NCBI GenBank assembly: GCA_035578905.1
Contig: JAQJVL010000671.1
Coordinates: 93,436 to 157,435, forward strand
Direction of reading: 5' to 3'
Source: Stictocephala bisonia
Lineage: Eukaryota > Arthropoda > Insecta > Hemiptera > Membracidae
Length of the DNA stretch: 64,000 bases
Shown here: piece by piece, positions 23,624 to 35,117 of the stretch
How positions within the stretch are numbered: the first letter of the stretch is position 1
How the letters are laid out: each line of letters begins with the position of its first letter
Position numbers and translations under genes: made by a program
The notes under the pieces: generated by a model
What the model was told of the DNA's origin: nothing
What the model saw: only the letters and a program-made list of their open reading frames with translations
The model's database searches: none

Positions 23624-24310
23624 CCCTAGAACGCAAATCTTGGAGCTTTGTGTGCTATTTTCAAACATATACGCAATCGCGGTAGTAGGCACGTCGCATG
23701 CTCTTTTGTAAAACTCAATAAAACATATGTTTATCATCAAGCAAGTGTGACAAACTTGGTACCAATCGAGGCAGAATGTTCTGTTCTGTACATTTTATAT
23801 TTTTAATAATTTTTTTATACAATTTTATAAACGTAGGTATAAAATTAAAACGTGCAACTTAAAATTCCCGCCCGGCGGGGGTTCGAGAGTAGAAAAATGG
23901 CCGATGTTTGTCGCATAACTGTACAATAACTAATTGTCAGAATCAGGTGTGCAAACTGTCAGTCTGCAGTGAATGAAATAATTAATGAAATAAATAATGA
24001 AATTGTCTGCCAACAAAACAAATTGCAATGTTGTAAGTGCTTTGGTTGTTTTACAACTGTGTTTGTATACCTTTGTTTGCATGTTCTTTCAAAAGCCATT
24101 GGTCATTCTTTCAAAAAAAACATTGGCGCGTTTCGTGCTGCTGTAAAAAGTTGTAATAAATAAATTATTTATTGCAATAGAAGCAAATAATAAACTGGGT
24201 AGAAAGTTCTTGCGTCAGTTGGTATCGTCTCAAGGAAATTTCGTGCTGTACGTTGGCAATGGTCACATGACAACGATGATGTAGAAGAGCGGCCCTCAGT
24301 TTACGTTTAG
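23620..24310 (+). mobile_element. Possible piggyBac-like element, left end only
   Basis: The boundary reads TTAA/CCCTAGAACGCAAATC at 23620. TTAA is the piggyBac target, and CCCTAGAA is close to the known start of piggyBac elements. It breaks a SINE exactly at TTAA. I found no matching right end or transposase; a GC-rich patch CCCGCCCGGCGGGGG lies at about 23866. The right limit is a guess. Confidence 0.4.
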
Positions 24311-24468
24311 GAATCTTTGTTCTTTTGAAAAAAAATAATATGTATTATTTGTGCTCGCTCAAAATGATGCTTTTATTTTAATTATAGACAACAATATAAC
24401 GTAGTATATTATTATCCTACGTCAAAACTTTATTTTTGTTACAAATATAATTATTTTTTATAATGAAC

Positions 24469-24512
24469 CTCCATAACTAACAAGGAGGTTCATCCCACCT
24501 ACAGTTAGTTAT
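24469..24512. repeat. Short hairpin with CCATAACTAAC arms
   Basis: CCATAACTAAC is followed by AAGGAGGT, a 7-base loop, ACCT and GTTAGTTATGG, giving a nested stem. Role unknown. Confidence 0.5.
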
Positions 24513-24861
24513 GGATCGTTAACAAGGAACTTATTTCATCCATCAAAACTGTTCCACGTTACGGCCCAGCTAGTATTGGGTGCGAAATATAATTTAAATC
24601 AAACAAAAGCTAAAAACATTATACTAATTACTGTAACAATGTATGTCTTACTGAATTAGTATGGAGTTTTATTAAGTAGGTAATGTAATTTAAGGATGGA
24701 CAGTACAATACTAACACAATACAATAACATATAGTAGCAAAGCTCAGCCATTTTACTAGCAACCAAGTGATGCTAGCGAACCTAGCACTAAGGTAGCAAA
24801 CAACTGGTGCTGTAAGCAAATAAACAATTTATTTTGAATATTTAAACTAAATTATTAAACG

Positions 24862-25182
24862 TATATAGGTCAAACTTCAAGACCAATTTCAAAAAGAATA
24901 AACGAGCACATTTACAATTATAAAAAAGAAAATACAGAAAAATCAAAATTAGTTGAACATGCTATTAATGAAAAACATGATATCAATTTTAATTCTACAA
25001 GTATAATTTTAAAAGAACCTTTATGGACCAAGAGAAACCAAATTGAAAGTGCATGTATGGCAGTTTTGAAAGATGAATGTATTTCCCAACCGTCTCTAAA
25101 TTTTAGTAATATATTTTTACCTTTAATTAAAGAAGAAATATCATCAAAAATTGAAAACTCTAAGCCATATTTTAATTCATAA
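24862..25182 (+). pseudogene. GIY-YIG endonuclease domain of a Penelope-like element
   Basis: The frame is open for 106 codons to TAA at 25180-25182 but has no start codon and no ORF upstream. It begins YIGQTSRPISKRINEHIYNY, which is the YIG half of GIY-YIG with the following Q-T-R---R--EH pattern. LVEHAINEKHDINF matches the usual A-H---H-F segment, and a Glu (IESACM) is in place for the C-terminal helix. Penelope-like elements carry this nuclease after their reverse transcriptase. The GIY motif itself is cut off at the truncation point. Confidence 0.8.
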
Positions 25183-25296
25183 TAATTCTTATCAAACTGA
25201 GCCACTTAAATTTAATTTAACTAGTATTTAATGTTTTACATGTGATTATTTTGTTATTTTTATTCACATATGTTTTCTGTATATAATGTATTACAA

Positions 25297-25325
25297 CTGA
25301 AGATGCCTTAACCGGCGAAAGCGCT
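25297..25325 (+). other. Hammerhead-like core in the Penelope 3' region
   Basis: CTGAAGA (25297-25303) fits the hammerhead core CUGANGA. It is followed by GCC-loop-GGC and GAAA (25317-25320). Penelope-like elements are known to carry hammerhead ribozymes. The stem has an unpaired U next to the core and I could not define the other helices, so function is doubtful. Confidence 0.3.
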
Positions 25326-25922
25326 CTTATATAAATTAAAATTTGTGGAATTTATTAAACTAAATTAATTGTATTGCAGCATAAGTAAACTGCCATGTTA
25401 TCTAGCGGAGAGATAGCATAGCTCTGCAACATGACCACTATGAGCGCTAGCGTCAAGCCGGTTGCATTTTTCTCAAGACTAAGCCTCACTACATTATGTT
25501 TATATTATACTGTGGTACTAACAAGGTACAATAACTAAAAGTCCAAAAAAAACTGGTAATTTTGAACTGTTATTTCATTTATCTTCACCAGGCTGAACTA
25601 TAAACAGCCTGATACATACAACAATTTTGCCACAACACGTTTTCAGCCAATTTCGAAGTATATGGACTGTTGGATAATTTAGTGTCAAACCACCAAGGTT
25701 TTATGTATTCCTAACTATTCCTATTTCTACTTTCTATCAATGATTTCTTTTATGGATGCACTTTAACTTCCATCTCTTTTTTTAAGCAGAGTCCAAATCA
25801 AATGTTACGTCTATTCGACTCTTCTCATGTTATTGGTTCTGTGTTCTTTTCATATTAAACAGCTGTTATAGATTTTTGCGGTGTATGCTTATTGCTTGCT
25901 ACTTCCTCCCTGTTTATCTCAC

Positions 25923-26081
25923 CCTGGCTTGCCCCCAGACTCCATGTGGTTGGCCAACGTGACATCGTCACTCCAGACGTCAAACTGCCACTTCCGCAGT
26001 CCCAGGACACCACACAGCACGTTGCCTGTGTGGATCCCTATACGCATGTCCACGTTGAACCCAGTGGCCTCTCTCACAAAT
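25923..26081 (-). CDS. Ac76E: Ac76E-like exon: C1a core
   Basis: The exon is 159 bases with split codons at both ends (acceptor TTTGTTTCAG, donor CCAGG/GTGAGA). It encodes [40 protein letters not shown] and [12 protein letters not shown]. This is the C1a surface that pairs with C2. [17 protein letters not shown] is the family signature in the type 2/4/7-like form. The plus-strand frames over the same bases are shadows. Confidence 0.95.
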
Positions 26082-27332
26082 CTGAAACAAAGTTATACCA
26101 AATATAGGGAGGTTGAGGAAATAATATTATGTTGACTTTCCAGGTCCTATGAGTAAATGCTATAAACTATGAATAGGTGAACTAGAGCACTAGGATGTAA
26201 CGGATTCTTAAATGTCCATGGAAAATGTATTTTTCTGTGACTATTTCATATGTCCAGTAATCCAGGACAGCATTTTTCTAATTTGCTCTTTAATCATGCT
26301 ATGAGTTTAATCTTTATATTATTTCACTTTGTAATATGCTTAAATAATTCTTCACTGTACTTTAACTCTTCAACAGTTAAATTTATCTATTGAAATACGT
26401 GATTTCTTAGAATTACTGTTTCAATTATTTTGATATTAGTTAACTTTCTTACAAACTTAAAGAAGGTATATGAAACAAACAAACTGTTAAAAACAACTTA
26501 ATTAGACTCATACAGCCCTTTACATTTTAACATTTGGGGAATGTTTAATCTGCATTGCCACCAATTAAGATAAACTTAGAATTGTCTTAGTTGTCACGGT
26601 AGTACAAATACGCTGCCACCACTGTCACTTATAAAAGGGGGACAGACCCTAGTATACTTCCTCACGGATGTTCCACGTGCTCACGGAAGGAGCAATAACA
26701 ACTGCGGCTTTCAGTAAATGTTACTTGTATTTATTTTACATGAACCACAATGTATAATAATAGATTCAGTACATAATGTTATATTGTAAAACGAACAAAA
26801 TCCCAACGTCCCGTATCGTCTAACTACGGTAACCTAAACATATCTGATAATTACTTAGCCAAGAGCCAACCAAGACATAACTCATACCCAACTCCTCGAG
26901 ATCTGCCAGAGTTCCCCCCTCCTGGCCACCTCCATGCGTTCGCTTGGCGAACAGTGATTGGTCCAATCGGATCATACGATCGGCACGGTGAGGACAATGC
27001 AGTCAGGCGAATGACCTTAGCTTCCGCTGTAGACTGAGTAGCCCACGTGGTCGCTAAGATACAATTTTGGGAAATGTATGTTTAACGTAATCTAGTAAAA
27101 CACTTTAATTAATCGTTAAAAAACTTTGCTGAAAAAATATTATTAATTAATTGTTATTCTGACTGAATGAGAAGGTGACTCGTCACATAGCTTGCATTAT
27201 AAATTTGTATGATTCTTCTTCTCTATTTTAGCTGTCAATTTTGTTATATATATAACTGTATTCCAATCAAAGTTGTGGAACTAATTAATTCAAGTACACG
27301 TTTTAAAACTATTAAAAGTGCTAAGGACTCAC
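26082..27332. other. Intron with a GC-richer LTR-like block
   Basis: Most of this intron is featureless. The block at about 26594-27061 stands out and is listed separately. Confidence 0.5.
26594..27061 (+). repeat. Possible solo LTR
   Basis: The block starts TGTCACGG and can be ended at GATACA, so it has TG...CA ends. It has a strong TATA box (TTATAAAAGGGGG at about 26630) and is much less AT-rich than its flanks. I could not define a target duplication, primer-binding site or second copy, so the identity is tentative. Confidence 0.3.
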
Positions 27333-27460
27333 CTGATGGCTTCTATCATCTGCAAGCCCATATTGACGCAGTTATAAGCGTGGTTCGGTCGTGACACAGG
27401 GAGGCCAGACACACAGTAGTAGCAGTCTCCCAGTATCTTTATTCTCATGCACTGATTATC
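27333..27460 (-). CDS. Ac76E: Ac76E-like exon: C1a second metal aspartate
   Basis: The exon has 42 codons plus 2 bases, flanked by TTATTTTCAG and AG/GTGAGT. It encodes [20 protein letters not shown], then [20 protein letters not shown]. The aspartate of [13 protein letters not shown] is the second metal ligand of C1a and the most conserved block of the family. This exon has no long open reading frame of its own because of its size and was read directly from the sequence. Confidence 0.95.
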
Positions 27461-29116
27461 CTGAAAATAAATGCAAAATTAGGTTACGAATAATATTTAA
27501 GAATGCAGTTAATGTTATGTGTACAATTTACTTGTTTTAATATAAATTAAAATGTACATTTGCATTAAAACTACTATTTGCTGAGTGTCACCATAAGGCC
27601 ACAGCATGCTAATTGGTGCATAAATGCAATATTCCGATGGTGTTAAAACAGACTATTTGGATAAAATTTTAGTAGAATCATTCCAATTAACTAAATAAGA
27701 TTGGTTGGTTCACAAACCAAATTCTTCGACCTAACCAAGTCTACATTTTGGTTTAGTTTATGAGCAATTTTGTATATTCAGCATTATTATTTAATTTTCA
27801 AATTAAACTAGTTCCATTACCCACGTTGCACTGTTAGCAATGTTCATTTGTAGAACAAAGTTTAGTGTGTGACATCTGTGTTTTATGACGAGTCTACTCA
27901 AACCATTGGACCTATGATTTTTAGAAATTGCTTCCATTTTGGACAGTATTGGGTGTGCTTTAAATGTACTAAGTTAGGGCTTACGAATATCAATTTTTAG
28001 GACAGTTGTGATAAACTATTAATAAATTAACAGAAAGCTGCAACAACGGTAAATAACTTTCAGACTGTTCATTAAGCTGCCCTTTTCTTCTTTATAAAGG
28101 CTCTAAATAACATGAAACTTAGCAGGACCTCATATGTCTTTTATATTATCAGCTACATCTCAACATAACCAATTTCAACAGTTGGGATAATTGTTTTCAC
28201 ATACAGTAGTAAAAGCTGTATATTTGTATCTTTCAATTAATCATTTGGATTTTCCGCATTAATAAATAAAATCGTAACTGATTTGTCCCAAGTTTTTGTC
28301 CAACCCAAACATTGTTCTAGATTTTGCACTGTCTACACAGTAAAATTTAAAATTGTGTGTGGATTTTAGCAAAAAGAGATGCCCCATTAAGACACAGTTT
28401 CACTAGCCTGCTTAGCCAAAACTATTTTTGTTTTATAAGCTCGTTGAACCACCAGCTTAACGTGACTTCCGGACTATAGGTAAAATCTGTTATGGTCATT
28501 GGAATTAAACCCAGACTGGCTGCATTGTAAGCTAACGTCTAAGCTCCTTAGGTAAAACTGCTCTGATCTACTCCAGCGGTTCTCAAACTGTGGTATGCAT
28601 ATCTCTAGTGTACATGGAACACTGGCTAGTGAAGCCTTAGAGGTTTAGGACGGTCACCTATATAAGGCAGAAGAATGAATGTAGTGGAGCTGCCCCACTA
28701 CTTTGTAACAGATATCACTGTATTTTTTGTTTTGTTTTAATTAAATTATTTATATCTATAGTAAAAATATATGAGTCAATAACTCAATTTTTCTACATGT
28801 AACAATTACACATGCAGAAATGTTTATATACAATACTATGAGAAATGTTTTTTAAATGATACCATGAGTGTCAAGTGGCTTTAGGGTACACTACCAAAAA
28901 GTTTGGGAACTCTTGATATACACTATGTTTGACTAACAAAATAAAAAACTTTGCGTTTCATTTTTTGTCTTATAAGTTGTACTTAATTTTAGGAATTAAA
29001 AAATACAGAATACGTAATAAATAAGATTGTTACACATGTATATATTAAGCTACAAATAAAATCGTTTATAAAATTACAGCTCTACAACAATATCCAGCGA
29101 AAAAGTTATACAATAC
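27461..29116. other. Intron holding a SINE-like piece and a hAT MITE
   Basis: A piece at about 28440-28560 (minus strand) has a B-box-like GGGTTTAATTCC and may be a tRNA-derived SINE. The MITE at 28574-28915 is listed separately. Nothing else is recognised. Confidence 0.5.
28574..28915. mobile_element. hAT-type MITE, decayed
   Basis: The left end is CAGCGGTTCTCAAACT and the right end, on the other strand, is CAAGAGTTCCCAAACT. This is the common hAT end pattern. The flanking 8-mers ATCTACTC and ATATACAC agree at 6 of 8 positions, as in an old duplication. It is 342 bases with no coding capacity. Confidence 0.75.
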
Positions 29117-29228
29117 CTGAGCAAGCTGGTCAAATCGGCCGAAGAGCTCATTGAGTGTCTTCACTAGGTCAGAGGCACTCAGCTGTTCTGATAAAGGGGT
29201 AAAGTTGACTATATCAGCGTAGAGGATG
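29117..29228 (-). CDS. Ac76E: Ac76E-like exon: C1a metal-site strand
   Basis: The exon has one base plus 37 codons (acceptor TTTAAACAG, donor CAG/GTATTG). It encodes [20 protein letters not shown] followed by [17 protein letters not shown]. The aspartate in YADIV is the first of the two catalytic metal ligands of C1a. The [10 protein letters not shown] helix is a family hallmark. It joins in frame to [16 protein letters not shown] in the next exon. Confidence 0.95.
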
Positions 29229-30599
29229 CTGTTTAAAAACAAGTTCATTAAGGTTATATTCTAATTAATTAAGAAATCATTAACATTGATAGCATTTACA
29301 ACAACTGTAAGTGTTCTTAACGTATTACAGTACCAATTAGTTTCATGGTAATCAGTAATCTGTTTTATTTTAAGGGTATCTTTTTAAGTTTATGCTTTGT
29401 ACAATTTATAGATGGATTTTAAAATAATTTTTTAAACGTACTGCTGAAAAAATGTATCTTCTACCAACATTGAACCTTCTTGGTAAGTGAATAAGTTTAA
29501 TATTTACTGTTCAATGTCATTGTCATTTACATTCAGAATAGTTTTTATAAACTGTAAAATCATTGAAATATTTATTAAGTTGTTCTACAAAAAAAAAAAA
29601 AAAAAAAATATTATTATTTTATGTAGTGCAGTGTTTTGTTAAAAATTATTAAAAAGAAAATATCTTACTAAATTAAATATTAAGTTATACCACCAATGAG
29701 TTGCTCTTTGATTAGAAAGTAAAAAATAAGGAGATAAAAGAATTTAATGCTGCTGGAATCTTTGGAATTTTACAATTTTCATTGACCTGCTTATTCTCCA
29801 TTTAAAAGAAGTTTGTACAAATTGTTTTCCAGATTGCTTAATTTTCTTTGTCACAAAACAATAAAAAAAATCCATAGCTGCAATATCATGTAAATTTGTT
29901 TAGAAACACCTACTTACTTTCTTTATCTTCAAAGCATCTATAAATTCCATAAGTTTGAAAACAGAATAAAATAAAAAATAGTAACAACAATATTATATAT
30001 GTCACAACAAGTTACATTTTACGTAGACTAAATCGCTTTAAGACGGTTTCTTACAACCTAAACATTGGCATTAGTGTAACAATATTAACTTTAAATCATG
30101 TTCAGAGATTTTTAATACTGCAACATCCTCCTCCAAGAAACACTTTGTTGAAACTTTAAGCAGAAATGCAATCTAAAGTCAGGATTCAATTTGTTGTAGG
30201 GAAGCTCAGGCAGCGACTAGAGTTACCTGCTTCTTTCCAGCCCTAATAAGCGGCACATCGGAGTTTCATTAAAAAGTTGCAAGTTTAATTTACCTAAGCG
30301 AAAACGCTAGGCATTCTATATCCCTGCTCCGTATATTGCTTCGAAGCTCGAAGAAGTCCAAAATATATTTATCATCTATACTATACAGTTTTATTTATTT
30401 TTTACGTAGGGGAATTGTCTTTATGCACTGTGGGACTTGTTACTAAGAATAATATTCGATTAAGGGAATGCAACTAAAACCCCTTCAGATAAATTAATAT
30501 TCAGTTTTATTATGCTGAATTGGATATATTAAACAATGTCACAGCTTAAGATCTATGATATCCAAACACTTATGCGTATCTATATAGATAAAAATCAAA

Positions 30600-30900
30600 C
30601 TTCATACGTCTTTGTACACAAAACTTGAAAATTAGGGAATGTATTCACTTGATATTTTTACACAACATTGCATTTATATAAAATAGTATTTTTATATATT
30701 TAGTTTCTAAAATCTCAAACAGGAAAATGGCATTTCAAGTATTTCCTGACATACCTACATTTCATTAATGAAAATATACGTCAGTGCTGAAAAATACCTA
30801 TTTTATCTGAAAAATACTATTGAAAAGAAGTTTCAAGATGGAAAATTGTCATACATTTGTAAACTAATGACCAGAAAATGTGCCATATATTTCTAAGTTT
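30600..30900 (+). repeat. Unclassified interspersed repeat R1, copy 1
   Basis: TTTGTACACAAAACTTG, a GGCATTTCAAGTATTTCCTG block and TCAGTGCTGAAAAA recur in the same order at 40871-41225 and 43811-44020. No coding capacity is seen. Confidence 0.7.
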
Positions 30901-31599
30901 TTACTAAGGTTTTGAGACCAAAATTCATATTAAATTATGATGGACTAACTCAAAAGCTGTGACCTTATTTATACCAGCAAGAATACATTAACTAGAATAG
31001 TTTTGGAATCAGAGAAACATCAATTGCAAAAGTATAAAGAGATTTCTTAAAAACTACTCGACAGTGTTGATCAAGTTAGCTAGAAATCTAAACAATTTAC
31101 CTAAAATATTATCTGTTTATTTTCAGAAAAATGAAAACTTTCAATAATAGAAATATTTAATTGAGGGTAAGAGAAAACTTTGGCATTAATTATATTACCA
31201 AACATGTCAATAAGACAACAGGGAAGTAGGAATCTTGGTAGTAATTATTTAATGGTCTCATAATTTTCTAGTCACCAGTTGGTACCCAAATGCTTTTTAT
31301 AGTAAATAAAAAAGTTAGACAATAACCTTTTTTTGACTCATTTGAATGAGCTAAGCTTCTTTCTTTCCAAGCAAAGTTCCTACTGACTATGCTTGTAATG
31401 CAAAACGTTGGTAACTAACCAATGGGACGACTTTTTCTTTGTTATTTCACATTGCTTTCGAACAGACAATTAAATTAAATAACTAATATTTTACTAACAT
31501 TTTTCCAAATTGGTAGGATGAAGTTAAAAAAGAACTATTCTAGGAAAACTTAAATAATATATTATTTTTCTACAGTAGTTTTACAGACCACGTTGAATT

Positions 31600-31827
31600 T
31601 CTTTTTTAAATGAGTGGCCAACCTCCTTCTTAACCTTACTCTGCCCATTCCTCATATACTATTGATCTGTGCAAGGACCTTATTCAGACAGAGTAAGGGG
31701 GCGAACCAGTACAGTTGAAGGTGAAATTACTGATAAATGTTGCAGTCTAGGCCAGATTTGAACCAGCGCTATCTCTAACCCAAGCTCAAAGTCCTGACGC
31801 CTTAGACCGCTCGGCCACCGGGTCGCC
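31600..31827 (-). repeat. SINE family C copy (tRNA-Leu/Ser-like head)
   Basis: On the minus strand it starts GGCGACCCGGTGGCCGAGCG. GTGGCCGAGCGGTCTAAGGC is a class II tRNA A-box arm, and GGTTCAAATCTGGCC is a B-box/T-arm. About 130 bases of non-tRNA body follow, with TTACTCTG repeats. It is not a functional tRNA: the anticodon arm is degenerate and there is a SINE body. Confidence 0.88.
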
Positions 31828-32623
31828 CAAATTGCTGCACATAATTATTCTTTTTTAACTAAAATACTCTATTTTTTACTTATATCTTCTTATTATTAAT
31901 TTGATTTGTTCAAAAATATTGGTAGGACTACACAAAGTTTTCTGGTTACATAGAAAAATGTTTTATACTACTAAGCCAGTTGTTTAAATGTGAATACCTG
32001 ATTTATATATCTAAACATAAATTCAAAGTAATTTTACATTACATTTTTATTCAGACATATAAATTAGGCGTCCGATTGGCAACTTCGGTAAATGATAGTA
32101 AATACAAAAAAGAACTGTTTATTTACTCTACAAAAATCTAATATCTTTGGTGAATAATAAATTACAACGCCCAAGTAAAATCAGAAAAGTTAGGAAGGGG
32201 CATTGCAGCAACCTGCGAAGATAAAAAGTAAATTGAGAAATGGTAAAACTAAATTAAAATTGGAGTGACTTATCTTATTATATTATCAGAATATTGTTAC
32301 TTTATTGTAATAAATGCTCTTACAGTATGGTATTGCTGAACAGAGACCAGGGTTAGATTATTACCATGTCATATATTTAAAAAAAAATAAATAAAATAAA
32401 TAAAAACGCAGGAAAACAGAAGGCTACAAGTTTGCCACTAAGCTGTTATTGTACACCCTCCCTTTGAGGGTGAATGGACAACAGTCCTAACTCTGCCTAG
32501 CAAAAGCATTTATCATTTAATTTCAAAACATGTCCTTATGCATTATCACGTTGATTCTGTTCCCGCAACATAGTACTTTACAAACAGTGATCAGGAGGAA
32601 GAAGTAATAAGTGATGCTCCCAC

Positions 32624-32727
32624 CTTACATTGTTGTGGCGCTGGACGTACATTTCGTGGAATCTCGTCTGTTTGTTGGCCATGTCTTGACATGCATCTGC
32701 CATTTTCAGCATGATGCTGCGTTTTAC
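32624..32727 (-). CDS. Ac76E: Ac76E-like exon: entry to C1a
   Basis: The exon has 34 codons plus 2 bases and starts in phase 0 after TGCAG. The peptide opens VKRSIMLKMADACQDMANKQ and ends RFHEMYVQRHNNV. VKRSIMLKMADAC is the feature that most separates Ac76E-type cyclases from other isoforms, and YVQRHNNVS is the usual lead into the first catalytic strand. The exon must end AAG/GTGGGA so that the split codon AG+C gives the conserved serine before ILYADIV. That donor is weaker than a GTAAG-type site, and a nearby GTAAGG three codons earlier in the same stretch would break the frame. Confidence 0.92.
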
Positions 32728-33822
32728 CTGCATCGTTTATCAATACATTAAACACTTGTTACTTTGAGTATTATGCTTTATACATTAAGACCAAGAGGGC
32801 TTTTTATTGGTATTTAATAAAACAAAGAGTCCTATAAATGAGTCAACTTGTCAATAATCATACTAAACGTTGTCATAGCATTAAATATTGTCCAAACTCA
32901 CGTTAAGTTAAAATGACAAATTACTTTATAAAAAAAGATATATGTAAATTGATGTTAACCATTTAAGCTACCAATCCTTATACTACTTATGATTACACAA
33001 ACAGTTGATTTAGTGTAAAATGTACATGATAAAATCAACATATTAAAAATATACAAGAAAAAAAACAAAATTATGTACATTCCTTTATTGATACTGTATC
33101 TCAATGAAGAAGAACTACAGTAATCAATATTACAAGAAACCGGTCGTGTTTTATGATAGAACATGAATAGACGCTACTTTATTGAAATTATTACTTTATT
33201 TACTACAGTAATCATTGTTAAAGAAAATTAAAAAATCATACAATACACTAATATATGACCAAACTACAACTGAAACTAGTGTATACAAAAATGACAACAA
33301 TCAATTATGTTAAAAATAGCAAAATAAGTTTAAAAATATTTTGATCGATTGTTCAAAGCATAATAAATTAATTCTGGTCCATAAAAATAAGTGATCGAGT
33401 CAAGTTAAATAAACGGGTTTTAACTTCAATATTTGTTCAAACATAAGTTCAACACAGTTTCAAACACCAGATTTTTGTATAAATCAACACTTTTCTAACC
33501 AACACCAATCAAATTTAAAAGAGGAGACAAATTTGAACTTCAATTTGCTCTAGTTGAAATGTTATGTCATTATATGATTTAAACTGTCCAATAATGGGGG
33601 AACCATTATTTTACATTAAATTCTCTCAAACAGTCTTGTGTGTTTGAATCCCAGTGGTATAACTTGACAAGTATTAACAAACCTGTTGCATTTGAGTGAA
33701 AATCAATAATTATAGTCTTTATAAAAACTGTATAAACTATTCCGAAAATAAGAAAACTATATAGCAGTTTTTATATTTAGTTGTATAATTAAGGAAAGAT
33801 AAAGAACATGATAAAATACAAC
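32728..33822. other. Intron, no recognised content
   Basis: This is AT-rich sequence. I see no repeat family member or gene. Confidence 0.6.
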
Positions 33823-34017
33823 CTCAGCAGCGATGTAGGCAGGAATCACACTCAGCAACAGCTGTTCTTGTTGCTCCCGCTCACATTCCAGCTTGACACG
33901 GGACTCTATGCAGGTCCTGGTGCCCTCGAAGGTCCTCAAGTGTGCAGCCTCTGTCATGTGTCGGTAGTAGAAGCCCCCAACACTCGCTGCACTGAGGAAC
34001 ACTAGCTCTGCTGCCAG
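33823..34017 (-). CDS. Ac76E: Ac76E-like exon: TM6 and linker helix
   Basis: The exon has 65 codons and is phase 0 on both sides (acceptor TTCCCAG, donor GAG/GTTGTA). It starts with the last helix of the first membrane cassette (LVFLSAASVGGFYY). It continues into the charged helix that links membrane to catalytic core (RTFEGTRTCIESRVKLECER) and ends QLLLSVIPAYIAAE. The E-QQEQLLLS-P sequence is the signalling-helix signature in front of class III cyclase domains. The overlapping plus-strand reading frame is a shadow. Confidence 0.93.
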
Positions 34018-35117
34018 CTGGGAACAGACGTGACAAAGGAGATTTATTTTATAATCCACCAGCAGAGCCACTTTAGAAATGCTCCATCAGTAATTACTAA
34101 AATTCCAGTATATGAATAACACGAATAACATTTGTGACCTTTGTTCTCAAATAAGTAGTATAGTCCTTGGAGAGGGTTTCGTGGAAATGATGTTAAGGAG
34201 TCACGAAAGAAGTCCACAGCACTGGTGACTGTTGCCTAACTATTGCATTCTGTAGAGGGGAGCATGTCTTAAATACTTTGCTCAATGCCATCAACGTACA
34301 AAAATTTCTCAAGATCTTTTGTAGTTTAAGTTGTGCTGGCAGCGGTTCTTTTCTATAAGTTTTAAAATGAATATTTGTTCTGATAATTGTTTCTTACATT
34401 TGCAATGATTTTTAATGTTAATATTTATATATAACAATCTAATAAAAATAATATAAAAAAATTTTTTAATCTAATGAAAATCTCTAAAAAATCCTTCTTT
34501 GAATTATTTAAGCGTTTTACATTTTTTTCTACAGCAAAAACCTACATTTTCATTAGCTCCAAAAATCAAATTTATGAATTAAAACTTTTAGGAGCCATAG
34601 TTAATTCGCACATTGTTTTATATACCATATGTTACCAACCCATATTCAATAAATATAAAAGAATATCAAAAAACATTGGTCTGCAAAGAATGAAGCGTTT
34701 CATGTTACCACACATATTTTATTGATAGTAAATCACTTATCCATAATCACTCATTCTACTGCACTCTGCTCTTGAGTAACAGCCCATGTGCTTTAAGACT
34801 CTTTAAAATAAAAAAAATTATCAGAATAATAAATAAAGTTCTACAAAAACCAAGCTGTGATCCATTCCTTAAAGAGAATAGAAATGATGTCCAACCTTCC
34901 TTGTATATTTCCATAGCCTGTTGTATATTAAACAAAATATTTATACATTTACTATCTAAAATAATATCCATAACTACTCGTACATAAGAAGAAATAAGTT
35001 CAACAAGTTTAAAATAAGGAGAAATTAATATACAGATAACTTATTAAATAGTTTTGAAAATACTTCTTCTATACAGTTTCTCAACAAATTTACATATATG
35101 AAATCTAAATGAACACA

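Larger units (their letters stand above)
24855..25356 (+). mobile_element. Penelope-like retroelement, 5'-truncated
   Basis: The segment is flanked by an 11-base direct repeat AAACTAAATTA (24844-24854 and 25357-25367), consistent with a target duplication. It holds the end of a Penelope-like ORF (GIY-YIG domain) and a short 3' region. The reverse transcriptase part is missing, as usual for 5'-truncated copies. Its flanks on both sides carry GCTAGCG-type sequence of an older repeat. Confidence 0.75.
29229..32623. other. Intron with a repeat copy and a SINE
   Basis: It contains an (A)n run at about 29589, a copy of the three-copy unclassified repeat (30600-30900) and SINE C at 31600-31827. The remainder shows nothing recognisable. 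Confidence 0.6.

Noticed and set aside
25881..26135. Plus-strand frames of 71-84 residues
   Set aside because: They are antisense shadows of the cyclase C1a exon 26081-25923.
31780..31827. Functional tRNA-Leu/Ser gene
   Set aside because: The A-box and B-box arms are present but the sequence continues into a repeated SINE body and recurs at 55226 and 36575.
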